Shown: positions 25,758 to 35,667, numbered from the stretch's first letter. The stretch is DNA of 64,000 nt from DATAXV01 sp036272915 (GCA_036272915.1 DATAXV010000030.1:1-64000), one strand, 5' to 3'. Numbers and translations: made by a program. Notes: a model not told the origin generated them from the letters alone.

Positions 25758-26760
25758 CGGCCCACCGCCGGGCCTCGCCCCGGGGATCGACGCGTTCGTC
25801 CGGCGCATGTACACCAGGACCGGCGTCGAGCGGATCCCCGCCCATCTGGAGGAGCGGTATGGAGTCCGGGTCACCGGCACCTCAGAGCTCGATCTCGGCG
25901 TCTTCCGCGTCCACCTCGCCGACGGTCGCAGCTGGGTCGCCCGCCTCTTCCCCTCCTCGCGTCCGATCGAACGCGTGACCGGGGACGCCGAGATCCTCGG
26001 CCGGCTGGCCGCGCTCGACTTCTCCTCGGAGCGCTGCGCCACCCCCGACCCGGTCTCGCGGCTCGACGGCCAGGGCCTGATCGTCACCGAGTTCGTCGCC
26101 GGCGCACCCGGCGACCGCCGTCGCGAGGCGATCCGCCGGCTCGGCGGCTACATCCGTCTCGGCGCCCTGCTCGGCCGCCTGCACACGATGCCGGCCGAGG
26201 GCGCCTTCGCCCGGCCCGGCGGCTGCTGGCATCACCTCGGCGACGGCCGGCCCGACGACGAGATCGACGCCGCGCAGACGATCCTCGCCGACGCCGCCGG
26301 ACTCGTGCCCGCCGGGCAGCGGGGGCTGTACGACGAGGTCGCCGGCGAGCTGGCCGGCCTCGACCGGTGCCATGGCCTGCCCGAGGGGCTGACCCATCCC
26401 GACCCGGTCATGGTCAACGCCGTCGCCACGCCCGACCGGCTGGTGCTGGTCGACTGGACCGGGGCCGGCTGGGGACCGCGGATCTGGTCCCTGGCCTTCC
26501 TCCTCTATGCCGCGGCCGCCGGCGAGCCGCGGCGGGTCGATTCGGTCGCCGCCGGCTACACCCGGCACGTGCGGCCGGAGCCCGAGGAGCTGGACCGCCT
26601 GGCCGGGGTGATCAGGGCGCGGCCCGTCATCTTCGCCGTCTGGGCCTTCTGCGTGGGCCGCCGCGGGCTGCCCGAGACGGCGCGAGAGGTGGCCGAGGCC
26701 CGGCGCATCGCCGACGCCATCGCGGAACGGGCGGCCGGCGCCTTCCGCGGCGCGGCGTGA
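25744..26760 (+). CDS. APH-like phosphotransferase family protein
   Basis: A 338-residue protein with the aminoglycoside-phosphotransferase/choline-kinase fold pattern. RDGRSW-type beta strands are followed by VTEFVAGAPGD and GALLGRLHTMP. The catalytic loop THPDPVMVNAV (HxDxxxxN) and metal-binding VDWTGAGWGPR come next. The D-F-G equivalent is DWT, as in many members of this family. Substrate is unknown. It is translationally coupled to the MarR gene and to the following winged-helix gene (TGATG overlap). Confidence 0.78.
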   Translation: MTMVDGPPPGLAPGIDAFVRRMYTRTGVERIPAHLEERYGVRVTGTSELDLGVFRVHLADGRSWVARLFPSSRPIERVTGDAEILGRLAALDFSSERCATPDPVSRLDGQGLIVTEFVAGAPGDRRREAIRRLGGYIRLGALLGRLHTMPAEGAFARPGGCWHHLGDGRPDDEIDAAQTILADAAGLVPAGQRGLYDEVAGELAGLDRCHGLPEGLTHPDPVMVNAVATPDRLVLVDWTGAGWGPRIWSLAFLLYAAAAGEPRRVDSVAAGYTRHVRPEPEELDRLAGVIRARPVIFAVWAFCVGRRGLPETAREVAEARRIADAIAERAAGAFRGAA

Positions 26761-27860
26761 TGTCCGGCGAGGCGCCGCTCCCGACCCTTCTCTCCCAGGC
26801 GTTCGTCGCCTTCACCATCGAGTTCGACAACGAGTTCGAGCACCGCATGCCTCACCGGACCACCAACCACGGCTCCACGCCCGGCGCCGGGACCGCCCCC
26901 TGGCTGGTCTCGATGGCGATGTGGACAGGATGCATGCGGCTGGTCCCGGAGAGCGGGATCAGGGCCGCCGACCTGCGGCCGCCGACCCGCCTCACGGCGA
27001 AGGGCCTGACCACGCTGCTGACGCGGATGAGCCGGTGGTGGGGCTACCTGGAGGTGGAGCCGGCCGGCCGCTCCCGCGCCGACTGGCGGGTCCGGCCCTC
27101 GGCGGGCGGCCGGCAGGCCCGGACCGTGTGGGGCCCGCTCGGCGAGGAGGTCGAGGAACGGTGGCGCGGGCGCCTCGGCGCGGTGCCGGTCGATCACCTC
27201 CGCGAGGCCCTGTGGGCGGTGGCGAGGCGGCTGCACGGCGACCTCCCCGACGGCTTCCCCGTCTTCGATTCCGACCCTCCCCCGCACCCGCTCGCGGAGA
27301 ACGCGCCCGCGGCCGGCGGCGAGCACTCCGACCTCCCTCTCTCGACCCTGCTCGCCCGGCCCCTGCTCGCCTTCGCGATCGAGTTCGACGCCGCCTCACC
27401 GGTACCGCTGGCCGTCTGCGCCAACGTCCTCCGCGTGCTCGAGCCGGCCGGCGTCCCGGTCACCGAGCTGCCGGCGAGGTCGGGCATCGCCCGGGAGGCG
27501 ATCGACGTCGCCCTGGGCCGGCTGGAGAGGCGGCGCCTGGTCGAGGTCGGCTCCCCGGCCGGTGGCCGCCGGCTTCGCGCCGCCCGGCTCACCGCGGGGG
27601 GCGAGTCGGCCAGGGACACCTACCTGGGGCGGCTGGCCGCGATCGAGAGCAGGTGGCGCGACCTCCTCGGTGGCGAGACGGTCGCCACCCTGCGCGGAGC
27701 GCTGGAGCCGATGGCCGCCGGCGAAGGACCCGACGGCCCACCGCTTCTGGCCGGGACGGAGCCCTACCCGGACGGCTGGCGGGCGGCGGCTCCCCGGCCG
27801 CCGGTCCTGCCCCACTTCCCGATGGTCTCCCACCGCGGCGGCTTCCCGGACGGCAGCTGA
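26760..27860 (+). CDS. protein with two tandem winged-helix-like halves
   Basis: A 366-residue protein made of two related halves. Residues about 6-180 begin LPTLLSQAFVAFTIEFDNEF and residues about 190-340 begin LSTLLARPLLAFAIEFDAAS. Each half continues into a MarR-type winged helix (LRPPTRLTAKGLTTLLTRMSRW; ELPARSGIAREAIDVALGRLERR). Similar duplicated proteins occur in high-GC bacteria without an assigned function; here a regulatory role is inferred from the fold and the MarR neighbour. The ATG overlaps the upstream stop by one base. Confidence 0.7.
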   Translation: MSGEAPLPTLLSQAFVAFTIEFDNEFEHRMPHRTTNHGSTPGAGTAPWLVSMAMWTGCMRLVPESGIRAADLRPPTRLTAKGLTTLLTRMSRWWGYLEVEPAGRSRADWRVRPSAGGRQARTVWGPLGEEVEERWRGRLGAVPVDHLREALWAVARRLHGDLPDGFPVFDSDPPPHPLAENAPAAGGEHSDLPLSTLLARPLLAFAIEFDAASPVPLAVCANVLRVLEPAGVPVTELPARSGIAREAIDVALGRLERRRLVEVGSPAGGRRLRAARLTAGGESARDTYLGRLAAIESRWRDLLGGETVATLRGALEPMAAGEGPDGPPLLAGTEPYPDGWRAAAPRPPVLPHFPMVSHRGGFPDGS

Positions 27861-27885
27861 GCGCCGGGCCGGGGCGCCCCGATGA

Positions 27886-29087
27886 TCAGAAGCCGGTCGG
27901 GCACCAGGGGGCGAGCGGCGTCGCCAGCATCGCCCCCGCCCGCTCGACGGCGCCGGGGCGGAGCTCCTCGACCACGCCCGCCCAGGCGAGCAGCTCCAGC
28001 GGCTCGCAGCCGAGGTAGCACTCGGACAGCGTCGCGGCGTCGATGACGAGGTCGGGCTCTCCGGCGTCGAGCCGGCAGCGCGCGCCGTCCGGTCCACCCT
28101 CGAGCAGGTAGGTGCCCCGGTTCCATTCGCAGAAGTCGTCCTCGACCCGGATGCGGACGCTGCCCTCCTGTGCGTAGCGTCGCGACTCCAGCGCGACGGG
28201 CACGTCGACCAGGCGCAGCCAGAGCATGTCGCGGACCTTGCGCTCGACCGCCCTGTGGTCGGCGAGGAGGAAGCGCAGGGGCTCGTCGACCGGCCGCGAG
28301 GGCGCACGGATCACCCGCATCAGATCGACGTCCAGGCAGTGGCGCCAGACCGACGCGTAGACGGCTCCATCGGACGCGGCCAGGTCGTCGATGGCCAGGT
28401 TCCAGCCGTCGTCCTCCCACCGCATCCGGTAGGTGGCGTAGCCGTCCGGCCCGTCGGCACCCTCGTGGAGGGCGATGAAGAGCTCGCTGCGGCCCTGCCT
28501 GTCCTTGGGGTCCTCGAGGGCGTGCTCCCACCAGATCGCGGGGCGCTCCAGCCACCCCGGGCGCCCGGCGGAGATGCGCCGGTCGAGGGCGGGGAGCACG
28601 CGCATCGCCTCGTCGCGCTCGATGTAGCGGATGCAGTCGACGGGAACCCCGATGCGGAAGGCGGAGCGGTGCCGGGGAACCTCGACCCTCGCCTCGTACG
28701 TCCCGATGCCGTAGCCGAAGCGGCGGTAGATGCTCCCCTCCGACGCGGTCAGGCCGGAGAGCGGCTCGCCGCGTTCGTGCAGCTGCTCGAGCAGGCGGCG
28801 CATCAGCGCCCGGAGCATCCCCCTCCGCCGGTGCGTCGCGCGCACGGTCACGGCGATGACGGCACCGGTGGGCAGGATCGCGCCGCCGGGGACGGTGAGG
28901 CCGACGGGAACGGTGGCGGCGCTGCCGACGATCTGGTCGCCGTCGAGCGCGGCCAGAGCTCGATCGTCCTCGACCTCGCGGCCCCAGCGCTCCACCTCGA
29001 CCTCGTTGGAGCGGTTGCCGGAGAAGGTGCGCGAGATCTGGTCCAGGTACGCCCGGCGCTCCCCCTCCCCGATGCTGCGGACGACGC

Positions 29088-29091
<4 letters not shown>
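27886..29091 (-). CDS. Eis-like GNAT acetyltransferase
   Basis: A 401-residue protein with the three-part Eis architecture: N-terminal GNAT domain (IAVTVRATHRRRGMLRALMRRLLEQ), a second GNAT-like domain, and a C-terminal SCP2-like domain (LVIDAATLSECYLGC). Eis of mycobacteria acetylates aminoglycosides and protein lysines; the natural substrate of relatives is unclear. The GTG start overlaps the aroC stop as GTGA, so it is coupled to aroC, though no functional link between them is evident. Confidence 0.88.
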
Positions 29092-30245
<1,154 letters not shown>

Positions 30246-30252
30246 AAAGGGG

Positions 30253-30258
30253 ATCATA
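30253..30258 (-). promoter_or_regulatory. -10 element of aroC, leaderless
   Basis: TATGAT on the minus strand, 7 bases before the GTG that begins the conserved chorismate synthase sequence. The same box and spacing precede moaA. No clear -35. Confidence 0.6.
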
Positions 30259-30428
30259 GGAGGTCGCGCGGCGCCGATGATCGGCCGCCGGGGCCCTGAC
30301 CCTCAGCGGCCCCCGCATAATCCCGCGCGTCGCCCGGTCCTGTCGCGTGGCCATCCAGCGACATATGCATCCGGAGCGTGAGCTCGCCCATGTCTCTCAG
30401 GTCCTCCTGATCGATCCGGCGAGTGCCG

Positions 30429-30788
30429 CTAGCCTGCCTCGTCGAGCCCGTCCAGCGGCCTCAGCTCGACACCCCAGTACCGAGCGTCGGGCCAGCGGAC
30501 CGCGATCTCGAGAGCACGCTCCTCGGTGGCGCAGTCGAAGATGCAGTAGCCGACGAACTGCTCCTTGGCCTCGGCGAAGGGTCCGTCGGTCACCGCGGGG
30601 AGCCCATCGCGGACCCGGATCGACTTCGCCATCGACGGCTGGGCCAGGCCCTGGCCGCCGACGAACTCGCCGGAGGCGATGAGCTCGTTGACGATCACCC
30701 CGGCCTCGTCCATGAGCCCGTGGCGCTCGGCGTCTCCGAACTCCGCCCAGGCGGTGGGGTTCTGGTAGATGAGCAGCATGTACTTCAT
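30429..30788 (-). CDS. YCII-related/DGPF-domain protein
   Basis: A 119-residue protein of the YCII-like (DGPF) family: MKYMLLIYQNP start, VTDGPFAEAKEQFVGYCIFDC, and WPDARYWGVELRPL. These small ferredoxin-like-fold proteins often sit near ECF sigma factors; none is adjacent here and the function is unknown. AAGGAGTGA lies 8 bases before the ATG. It lies 132 bp downstream of the kinase-like gene on the same strand. Confidence 0.9.
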   Translation of the reverse strand: MKYMLLIYQNPTAWAEFGDAERHGLMDEAGVIVNELIASGEFVGGQGLAQPSMAKSIRVRDGLPAVTDGPFAEAKEQFVGYCIFDCATEERALEIAVRWPDARYWGVELRPLDGLDEAG

Positions 30789-30920
30789 CGAGGGTTCACT
30801 CCTTCTGATGTCGACCCCGCCGGTCGGGGCCTCTCGCAGGTGTGTCGGAGCCGGTCCCGCCCGTTCGACATCGATCGGTGAGAAAGCTCGCCCGACCTCG
30901 CCACGCCCTGGGCTCGGCCC

Positions 30921-31469
30921 TCAGGTCTCCCTGACCCGCACGTAGTGGGCGCGGTCGTGGGCGGGGCTGCCCGACCCGTCGACGACGAGGTCGGCGCCCG
31001 CCTCCGGCGTCTCGGCCAGGTACTCCTGCTCGCCCGCGCGCGGACCGCGGCGAGCGCGGCGCACCTCCTCGGAAGCGTCGACCCAGATCCGCATGTCGTA
31101 GGAGGATCGGAGCTGGCGGAGGGAGCTGAAGACGCCCTCGACGATGACGATGCCGCCGACACCGATCTCGGACCCGCGCTGAGCGCCGGGGCGGTTGGTC
31201 TGGAGCGGCAGGAGCACCTGGTTCCGGACCGCGCGCCAGTCGACGGCGACGGCGAGGCCGGGCGCGTCGGGCGCGGGCTGGACGGCGAAGTCGTCCATCG
31301 CCACGACCGTGATCTCGGGGTCGAGCCGGGCCAGGCCGAGGGTGAGCGTGGTCTTGCCCGAACCGCTCGGGCCGTCGACCCCGACGAGGAGCGTCAGCTT
31401 GCGCCGAGGCTGGTGGTGGAGGCGGGTGACAAGGTCGTCCAGCCGCTCGATCGTGCGCAGCGCCGGCAT
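30921..31469 (-). CDS. uridine kinase-like P-loop protein
   Basis: A 182-residue nucleoside kinase-like NTPase: Walker A GPSGSGKTT, then AMDDFAVQP (the aspartates of the substrate site), IVIVEGVFSS in place of the usual IVEG strand, and a lid-like RRARRGPRAGEQEYL segment. It is shorter than housekeeping Udk (about 210) and belongs to the (d)NMP/uridine kinase-like group. The phosphate acceptor is not certain. The family usually salvages nucleosides. Confidence 0.82.
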   Translation of the reverse strand: MPALRTIERLDDLVTRLHHQPRRKLTLLVGVDGPSGSGKTTLTLGLARLDPEITVVAMDDFAVQPAPDAPGLAVAVDWRAVRNQVLLPLQTNRPGAQRGSEIGVGGIVIVEGVFSSLRQLRSSYDMRIWVDASEEVRRARRGPRAGEQEYLAETPEAGADLVVDGSGSPAHDRAHYVRVRET

Positions 31470-31513
31470 ACGCCAGAAACTCTAACCGGCCGCCTCCGCC
31501 CCAGAATGGGACG

Positions 31514-32575
31514 GTGCGCCGGGACTGGGACGTGATCATCGCCGGGGCCAGCTTCGCCGGGCTGGCGGCCGCCCTCGAGCTGGCCCGGGCGGGCCGGGTC
31601 CTGCTCCTCGACGCGGAGGAGATCGGCGACCACCAGACGTCCGCCTGCGCCACGCCGGTCGAGGTCCTCCGCCGGCTCCAGCTGGAGGAGACCGAGGAGC
31701 AGCGCCACGAGGAGCTGATCTTCCACCTCCCCGGCGGCGGGGTCCGGCACTTCCGGCCCCGGCTCCCCTTCGCCACCTTCGACTACCGCGCCTTCTGCCG
31801 CGGCCTGGCCGCGCGCGGCGACGCCGAGTTCCTGCGGACGCGGGTCGTCGGTTTGGAGGGAGACCGCGTCCTCACCCGGGAGGGCGAGTTCACGGCACCG
31901 GTGCTGATCGACGCCAGCGGCTGGCGGGCGGCGCTCGGGGTCAGCCTCGATCCCGGCCAGGTCCGCGTGCGGGACCGCGCGGTCGGCCTCGAGGCCAGGG
32001 TGCCGCGGCAGAACCAGGGCCTCCACTTCTGGATCGGTGACGGCATCGCCAGGGACGGCTATCTCTGGGACTTCCCGGCCGGCGACCACAGCCGCGTCGG
32101 CCTCCTCCGCTACCGATCCGGTGGTGGCCTCAAGCCGCGCCTGGTCCAGTTCCTGGAGCAGGAGGTCGGGGACCTGCCCCTGCATGGCGGCGTGCTCACC
32201 TCGCGGCACCGGGAGCCGGTCCAGGGGAGGGTGATGATCGTCGGCGACGCCGCCGGCCAGTGCCTGCCCCTCAGCGGCGAGGGCATCCGCCCCGCCCTCT
32301 GCTTCGGCCAGATCGCGGGCCGGCTCGCCCGGCAGGTGGTGGAGGGCCGGCGTCCGCTGGAGGACGCGCTCGCCTGCTACCGGCGCCAGGCGATGAGGCC
32401 GCGCCTCATCTACCGGTTCCTGGCCCTGATCGAGCGGACCATGCCCCTGCTCCCTGACCCCCTCATCGGACCGATGACCTGGTACTTCGGGTCGGGCCCG
32501 ATGGCGCCCGCCTGCGAGGCCGCCTACTGGCGCCTCGCCCCACCCGAGGCGCTGCGTCCGCGAGCGCTTCCGTAG
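31514..32575 (+). CDS. geranylgeranyl reductase-family FAD protein
   Basis: A 353-residue flavoprotein: FAD-binding IIAGASFAGLAAALELARAG, ACATP near residue 52, the substrate-site motif GYLWDFPAGD (family pattern YxWxFP), and GDAAGQCLPLSGEGI. Such enzymes reduce isoprenoid double bonds, as MenJ does on the menaquinone side chain. The neighbouring polyprenyl synthase and menG support a quinone role. The GTG at 31514 lies 6 bases after CAGAAT, a possible weak -10. The TetR gene follows after 14 bp. Confidence 0.87.
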   Translation: MRRDWDVIIAGASFAGLAAALELARAGRVLLLDAEEIGDHQTSACATPVEVLRRLQLEETEEQRHEELIFHLPGGGVRHFRPRLPFATFDYRAFCRGLAARGDAEFLRTRVVGLEGDRVLTREGEFTAPVLIDASGWRAALGVSLDPGQVRVRDRAVGLEARVPRQNQGLHFWIGDGIARDGYLWDFPAGDHSRVGLLRYRSGGGLKPRLVQFLEQEVGDLPLHGGVLTSRHREPVQGRVMIVGDAAGQCLPLSGEGIRPALCFGQIAGRLARQVVEGRRPLEDALACYRRQAMRPRLIYRFLALIERTMPLLPDPLIGPMTWYFGSGPMAPACEAAYWRLAPPEALRPRALP

Positions 32576-32580
32576 ACTAG

Positions 32581-32590
32581 TACGTACGTA
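32581..32590. promoter_or_regulatory. palindrome at the TetR start codon, candidate operator
   Basis: TACGTACGTA is a perfect 10-bp palindrome whose last base is the first base of the TetR ATG. A TAGACT box (32573-32578) sits 11 bases before that ATG, so a repressor here would block the transcription start. Autoregulation is inference. Confidence 0.4.
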
Positions 32591-33234
32591 TGACCGAGGG
32601 ACGGGCTCGGGCCCATGCCCACAGCACCTCCGACGACACCTTCAGCGCCCGTGAGCGCATCGTGCGCGCGGCCGCGGAGTCGCTCCTCGAGAACGGCTAC
32701 TCGGGCACCAGCGTCCGCACCATCGCCGCTCACGCCGGGGTCGCGATCGGCAACCTGCAGTACTACTTCCCGACCAAGAGCGAGCTTCTGGTCGAGGCCT
32801 GGCGGCACCTGACCGAGCGCTCGGTCGAGGAGCTGCGCACGGCGCTGAACCGGCTCACCGATCCGCTCGAGGTGCTGGAGATCGGTGTCGCCGCGATCTG
32901 GAACTCGCTGCGCAACCTGGGCGACATCCAGCTCGCCGCCTACGACCTCATGCTCCAGGCTCCCCGGCGAGAGCGGCTTCGCGCCTACCTGCCGGAGCTG
33001 TTCTCCCTCTACCGGGACGTGATCCAGGAGCAGCTCGACCGCCTCGACGCGGACGGCCGGGTGCGCCTCACCGTCGATCGCGAGGTGCTGGTCCCTCTCG
33101 TCCTGAACACCGTCCTCGGCTTCGGGCTCTACTACGTGGTCACGCGCGACGAGGCGTCCTGCCTGCGCGCCCTGACCGCCTTCCGCCAGCTGGCCGGAGC
33201 GCTGATCGAGCCCCAGCCGGAGCCCCGGACGTGA
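32590..33234 (+). CDS. TetR-family transcriptional regulator
   Basis: A 214-residue TetR protein. Residues about 18-70 form the HTH domain (ERIVRAAAESLLENGYSGTSVRTIAAHAGVA, then GNLQYYFPTKSELL); the rest is a helical ligand domain ending QLAGALIEP. It lies inside the isoprenoid cluster and its stop overlaps the next start (GTGA), so it is transcribed with the prenyl synthase genes and probably controls them. The ligand might be a lipid or isoprenoid, but this is not shown. Confidence 0.92.
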   Translation: MTEGRARAHAHSTSDDTFSARERIVRAAAESLLENGYSGTSVRTIAAHAGVAIGNLQYYFPTKSELLVEAWRHLTERSVEELRTALNRLTDPLEVLEIGVAAIWNSLRNLGDIQLAAYDLMLQAPRRERLRAYLPELFSLYRDVIQEQLDRLDADGRVRLTVDREVLVPLVLNTVLGFGLYYVVTRDEASCLRALTAFRQLAGALIEPQPEPRT

Positions 33235-33599
33235 GCGTCGACACCGAGGTCCTCTCACCCGACCTGCGTCACCTGGAGATCCACTGGGAGGGGTCCCTGG
33301 GCGAGGCCTACCGGGCCCACCGCCACCGCTGGCCACCCAAGCTGGCCCTGGCCGCGGCGCTGGTCGAGACCGGCGTCGGCCTCCACGGGCTGGGCCGGAC
33401 CGTGCCCTCGCCGGTCGACCTGCTGCTCGGCGACCTCTGCCTGGCCCGCGCCTCCCGGCTCCTCGCCAACGAGGCCGGCCGCGTCGTCCAGATCGCCTTC
33501 GCCCGCGCCATCGAGCTGGCCGCCAGCGCCCCCACCTCGGGCGCCGACCTGCCCATGATCCGCGAGCTGCTGGGGCGCGCCCTGGAGGGCGCGGTGTGA
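33231..33599 (+). CDS. small protein coupled to polyprenyl synthase, possible accessory subunit
   Basis: A 122-residue, mostly helical protein, not confidently recognised. Residues about 65-100 (VDLLLGDLCLARASRLLANE, then IAFARAIELAAS) resemble the GDxxxxxxxxxLA segment of polyprenyl synthases and of HepS, the non-catalytic subunit of two-component heptaprenyl diphosphate synthase. It has no DDxxD motif. GTGA overlap couples it to TetR, and the next gene starts 2 bases before its stop ends (TGATC/GTG junction). A regulatory or chain-length role is inference. Confidence 0.6.
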   Translation: MSVDTEVLSPDLRHLEIHWEGSLGEAYRAHRHRWPPKLALAAALVETGVGLHGLGRTVPSPVDLLLGDLCLARASRLLANEAGRVVQIAFARAIELAASAPTSGADLPMIRELLGRALEGAV

Positions 33600-34915
33600 T
33601 CACCCGCCGGATCACCCTCAGCACCGGCCAGGGCACCGGGCTGATCGACCTCACGTCCCGGCTCGACGAGGAGGTGGCGGCGGCCGGGCTCCGGCGTGGC
33701 CGGCTGCACCTGCACTCGCTCCACACCACCCTGGGCCTGATCCTCGACCGGATGGAGCCGGTCCTGCTCGACGACCTGATCCGCTTCAACGGCGAGGCCT
33801 CCAACGGCCACCACGCCGACGGCGGACGGGGACGGCTGCTGCTCCGGCCCGGCATCACCGCCCTGGTCGAGGACGGCCGGCTGCTGCTCGGGCGGCGCCA
33901 GGCCATCCTCGCCGTCGAGCTCGACGGCCCCCGCTCCCGGGAGCTGGCGCTGCAGTTGGAGGGCGAGTTCTCCGCCGCCCCCACCGACCGCGAGCTGGAG
34001 CTGGTCGAGCTCGAGCTCCGCCGGCAGCTGCTCTGCGACCCCGACCCGATGCGGCTGCCCATGGCCCGGCTCGTCGAGGCCGGCGGCAAGCGGCTGCGTC
34101 CGATGGTGGTCGTGCTCGCCTCCCGTCTCGGCCCCGCCCACGACCCGCTCCGGGCCGCGGTGCTGGGGGCCGCCGTCGAGCTCATCCACGACGCCACCAT
34201 GGTCCACGACGACTACGTCGACGAGGCCGCCACGCGCCGCGGCCGCCCCGCCGTCGCCGTCGCCGAGGGTCCGGCCCGCGCGATCGAGGTCGGCGACTAC
34301 TACTTCGCCCGGGCGACGCGGATGATCGCCGAGCTCGGCGACGACGAGGTCACCCGGACCATCGCCGGCGCCCTGGAGACGATCTGCCTCTCCCAGATCG
34401 ACGAGGTCGCGCTCCGCGGCAGCTATCCCGGCGACCACGCCACCTATCTCCAGGTGGTGAGGGGCAAGACCGCCGCCCTGATCGCGGCGGCCTGCGAGGC
34501 GGGAGCCCGGCTCGGCGGTGGCGGGATCGAGCTGGCGGCGCGGGTGGCGCGCTACGGAGAGCTCCTGGGCATCGCCTTCCAGATGGTCGACGACCTGCTC
34601 GACTACAGCGACGCCTCGGGCAAGCCGATCGGGACCGACATCAGGCAGCGAACGCTCTCCCTGCCCCTGATCTACGCCTACGAGGACGAGCGGGCCGGCC
34701 CCCTCCTGCGCCGGCTCTTCGCCGGCGAGCTGGACGAGGAGGCGGTGGTGCGCGTCCAGGAGCTGGTCCGCCAGTGCGGCGCCCTGGAACGCGTCGCCGC
34801 CGAGGCGAGGTCCCTGATCGCGAGCGCCCTGGAGGAGCTGTCCGGGCTCGATCCCGACCGCGGCGGGGCCGCCCTGGCCGAGATCGCCAAGAGGGCCGTC
34901 GACCGGGTCAGCTGA
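33596..34915 (+). CDS. YjbQ (UPF0047) domain fused to polyprenyl diphosphate synthase
   Basis: A 439-residue two-domain protein. Residues 1-125 match YjbQ/UPF0047: HSLHTTLGLILDRMEP (HTT at 43-45), NGHHAD (70-75), LVEDGRLLLGRRQ and AVELDGPR. Residues about 130-439 are a trans-prenyl synthase: GGKRLRP (163-169), first aspartate motif HDDYVDE (204-210), RRGRP, VRGKTAALIAA, and second aspartate motif QMVDDLLDYSD. It builds polyprenyl diphosphate, probably the menaquinone side chain. The YjbQ domain, whose stand-alone relatives complement thiamine phosphate synthase, has no known role here. The GTG start overlaps the previous stop by 4 bases. Confidence 0.88.
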   Translation: MITRRITLSTGQGTGLIDLTSRLDEEVAAAGLRRGRLHLHSLHTTLGLILDRMEPVLLDDLIRFNGEASNGHHADGGRGRLLLRPGITALVEDGRLLLGRRQAILAVELDGPRSRELALQLEGEFSAAPTDRELELVELELRRQLLCDPDPMRLPMARLVEAGGKRLRPMVVVLASRLGPAHDPLRAAVLGAAVELIHDATMVHDDYVDEAATRRGRPAVAVAEGPARAIEVGDYYFARATRMIAELGDDEVTRTIAGALETICLSQIDEVALRGSYPGDHATYLQVVRGKTAALIAAACEAGARLGGGGIELAARVARYGELLGIAFQMVDDLLDYSDASGKPIGTDIRQRTLSLPLIYAYEDERAGPLLRRLFAGELDEEAVVRVQELVRQCGALERVAAEARSLIASALEELSGLDPDRGGAALAEIAKRAVDRVS

Positions 34916-34919
34916 CCGG

Positions 34920-35600
34920 TCAGCGGCTCCCGCTCAGGATCCCGACCGTGCCCAGGGTGAGGGACTCCAGGCTCGCCTCCCGCCAGCCCGCGCCCCCGGC
35001 CATGGCCAGCAGCTCCTCCGGCGTGCGATAGCTGTCGACGGTGTCGCTCAGGTAGCGGTAGGCGCCCGGCTGGCCGGAGACGAGCCCGCCGAGGCGGGGC
35101 AGGACGTGGCGCAGGTAGGAGCGGTAGAGGGAGCCGACGACGTCGGCCCGCGGCCGCAGGAACTCCAGCACCACCGCCCGGCCGCCGCGCCGGAGCACGC
35201 GATGCATCTCCTTCAGCCCGACCTCGGGACGGACGAAGTTGCGCAGGCCGAAGGCGACGGTGACGGCATCGAAGGTCCCGTCCGGAAAGGGCAGGCTGAG
35301 ACCGTCGCCCCTGACCCAGGGGCCGGTGTGCCCGGCGCCGGCGATGCGGAGCATGCCGGCGCTGAAGTCGAGGCCGACGACCATGCCCCCGGCCGCCCGC
35401 CGGCGCAGCTCGGCCGTGAGCCTGCCCGAGCCGCAGGCGACGTCGAGGCCCCTCCCCTCCGCGCCCAGCCGGGTCGCCGCCGCCGTCCGCCTCCGCCAGC
35501 TGGCGTCGCGGCCGCCGGAGAGCACGGTGTTGATCAGATCGTAGCGGTGGGCGATCCGGTCGAACATGGCCTCGACGGCTCTGGGATCACGATCGCTCAC
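34920..35600 (-). CDS. menG: demethylmenaquinone methyltransferase (MenG/UbiE family)
   Basis: SAM-dependent C-methyltransferase of quinone synthesis, 226 residues. Family signatures are MFDRIAHRYDLINTVLSGGRDASWRR, the SAM loop LDVACGSGRL, and the UbiE pattern DAVTVAFGLRNF followed by MHRVLRRGGRAVVLEF. It ends 4 bases from the convergent prenyl synthase, and the junction holds the 12-bp palindrome GGTCAGCTGACC. A TGnTACTCT extended -10 lies 8 bases before the GTG, suggesting a leaderless transcript. Confidence 0.93.
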   Translation of the reverse strand: MSDRDPRAVEAMFDRIAHRYDLINTVLSGGRDASWRRRTAAATRLGAEGRGLDVACGSGRLTAELRRRAAGGMVVGLDFSAGMLRIAGAGHTGPWVRGDGLSLPFPDGTFDAVTVAFGLRNFVRPEVGLKEMHRVLRRGGRAVVLEFLRPRADVVGSLYRSYLRHVLPRLGGLVSGQPGAYRYLSDTVDSYRTPEELLAMAGGAGWREASLESLTLGTVGILSGSR

Positions 35601-35667
35601 GGCCTGTGAGAGTATCAGGAGAGCCGAACCGCGAACCCTCGGCGATCCTGGATCGTTTCTAGATCAA

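Noticed and set aside
34900..34925. 12-bp palindrome GGTCAGCTGACC at the prenyl synthase/menG junction as a bidirectional terminator
   Set aside because: It is perfect but has no loop and no T-run on either strand, so intrinsic termination is not supported.
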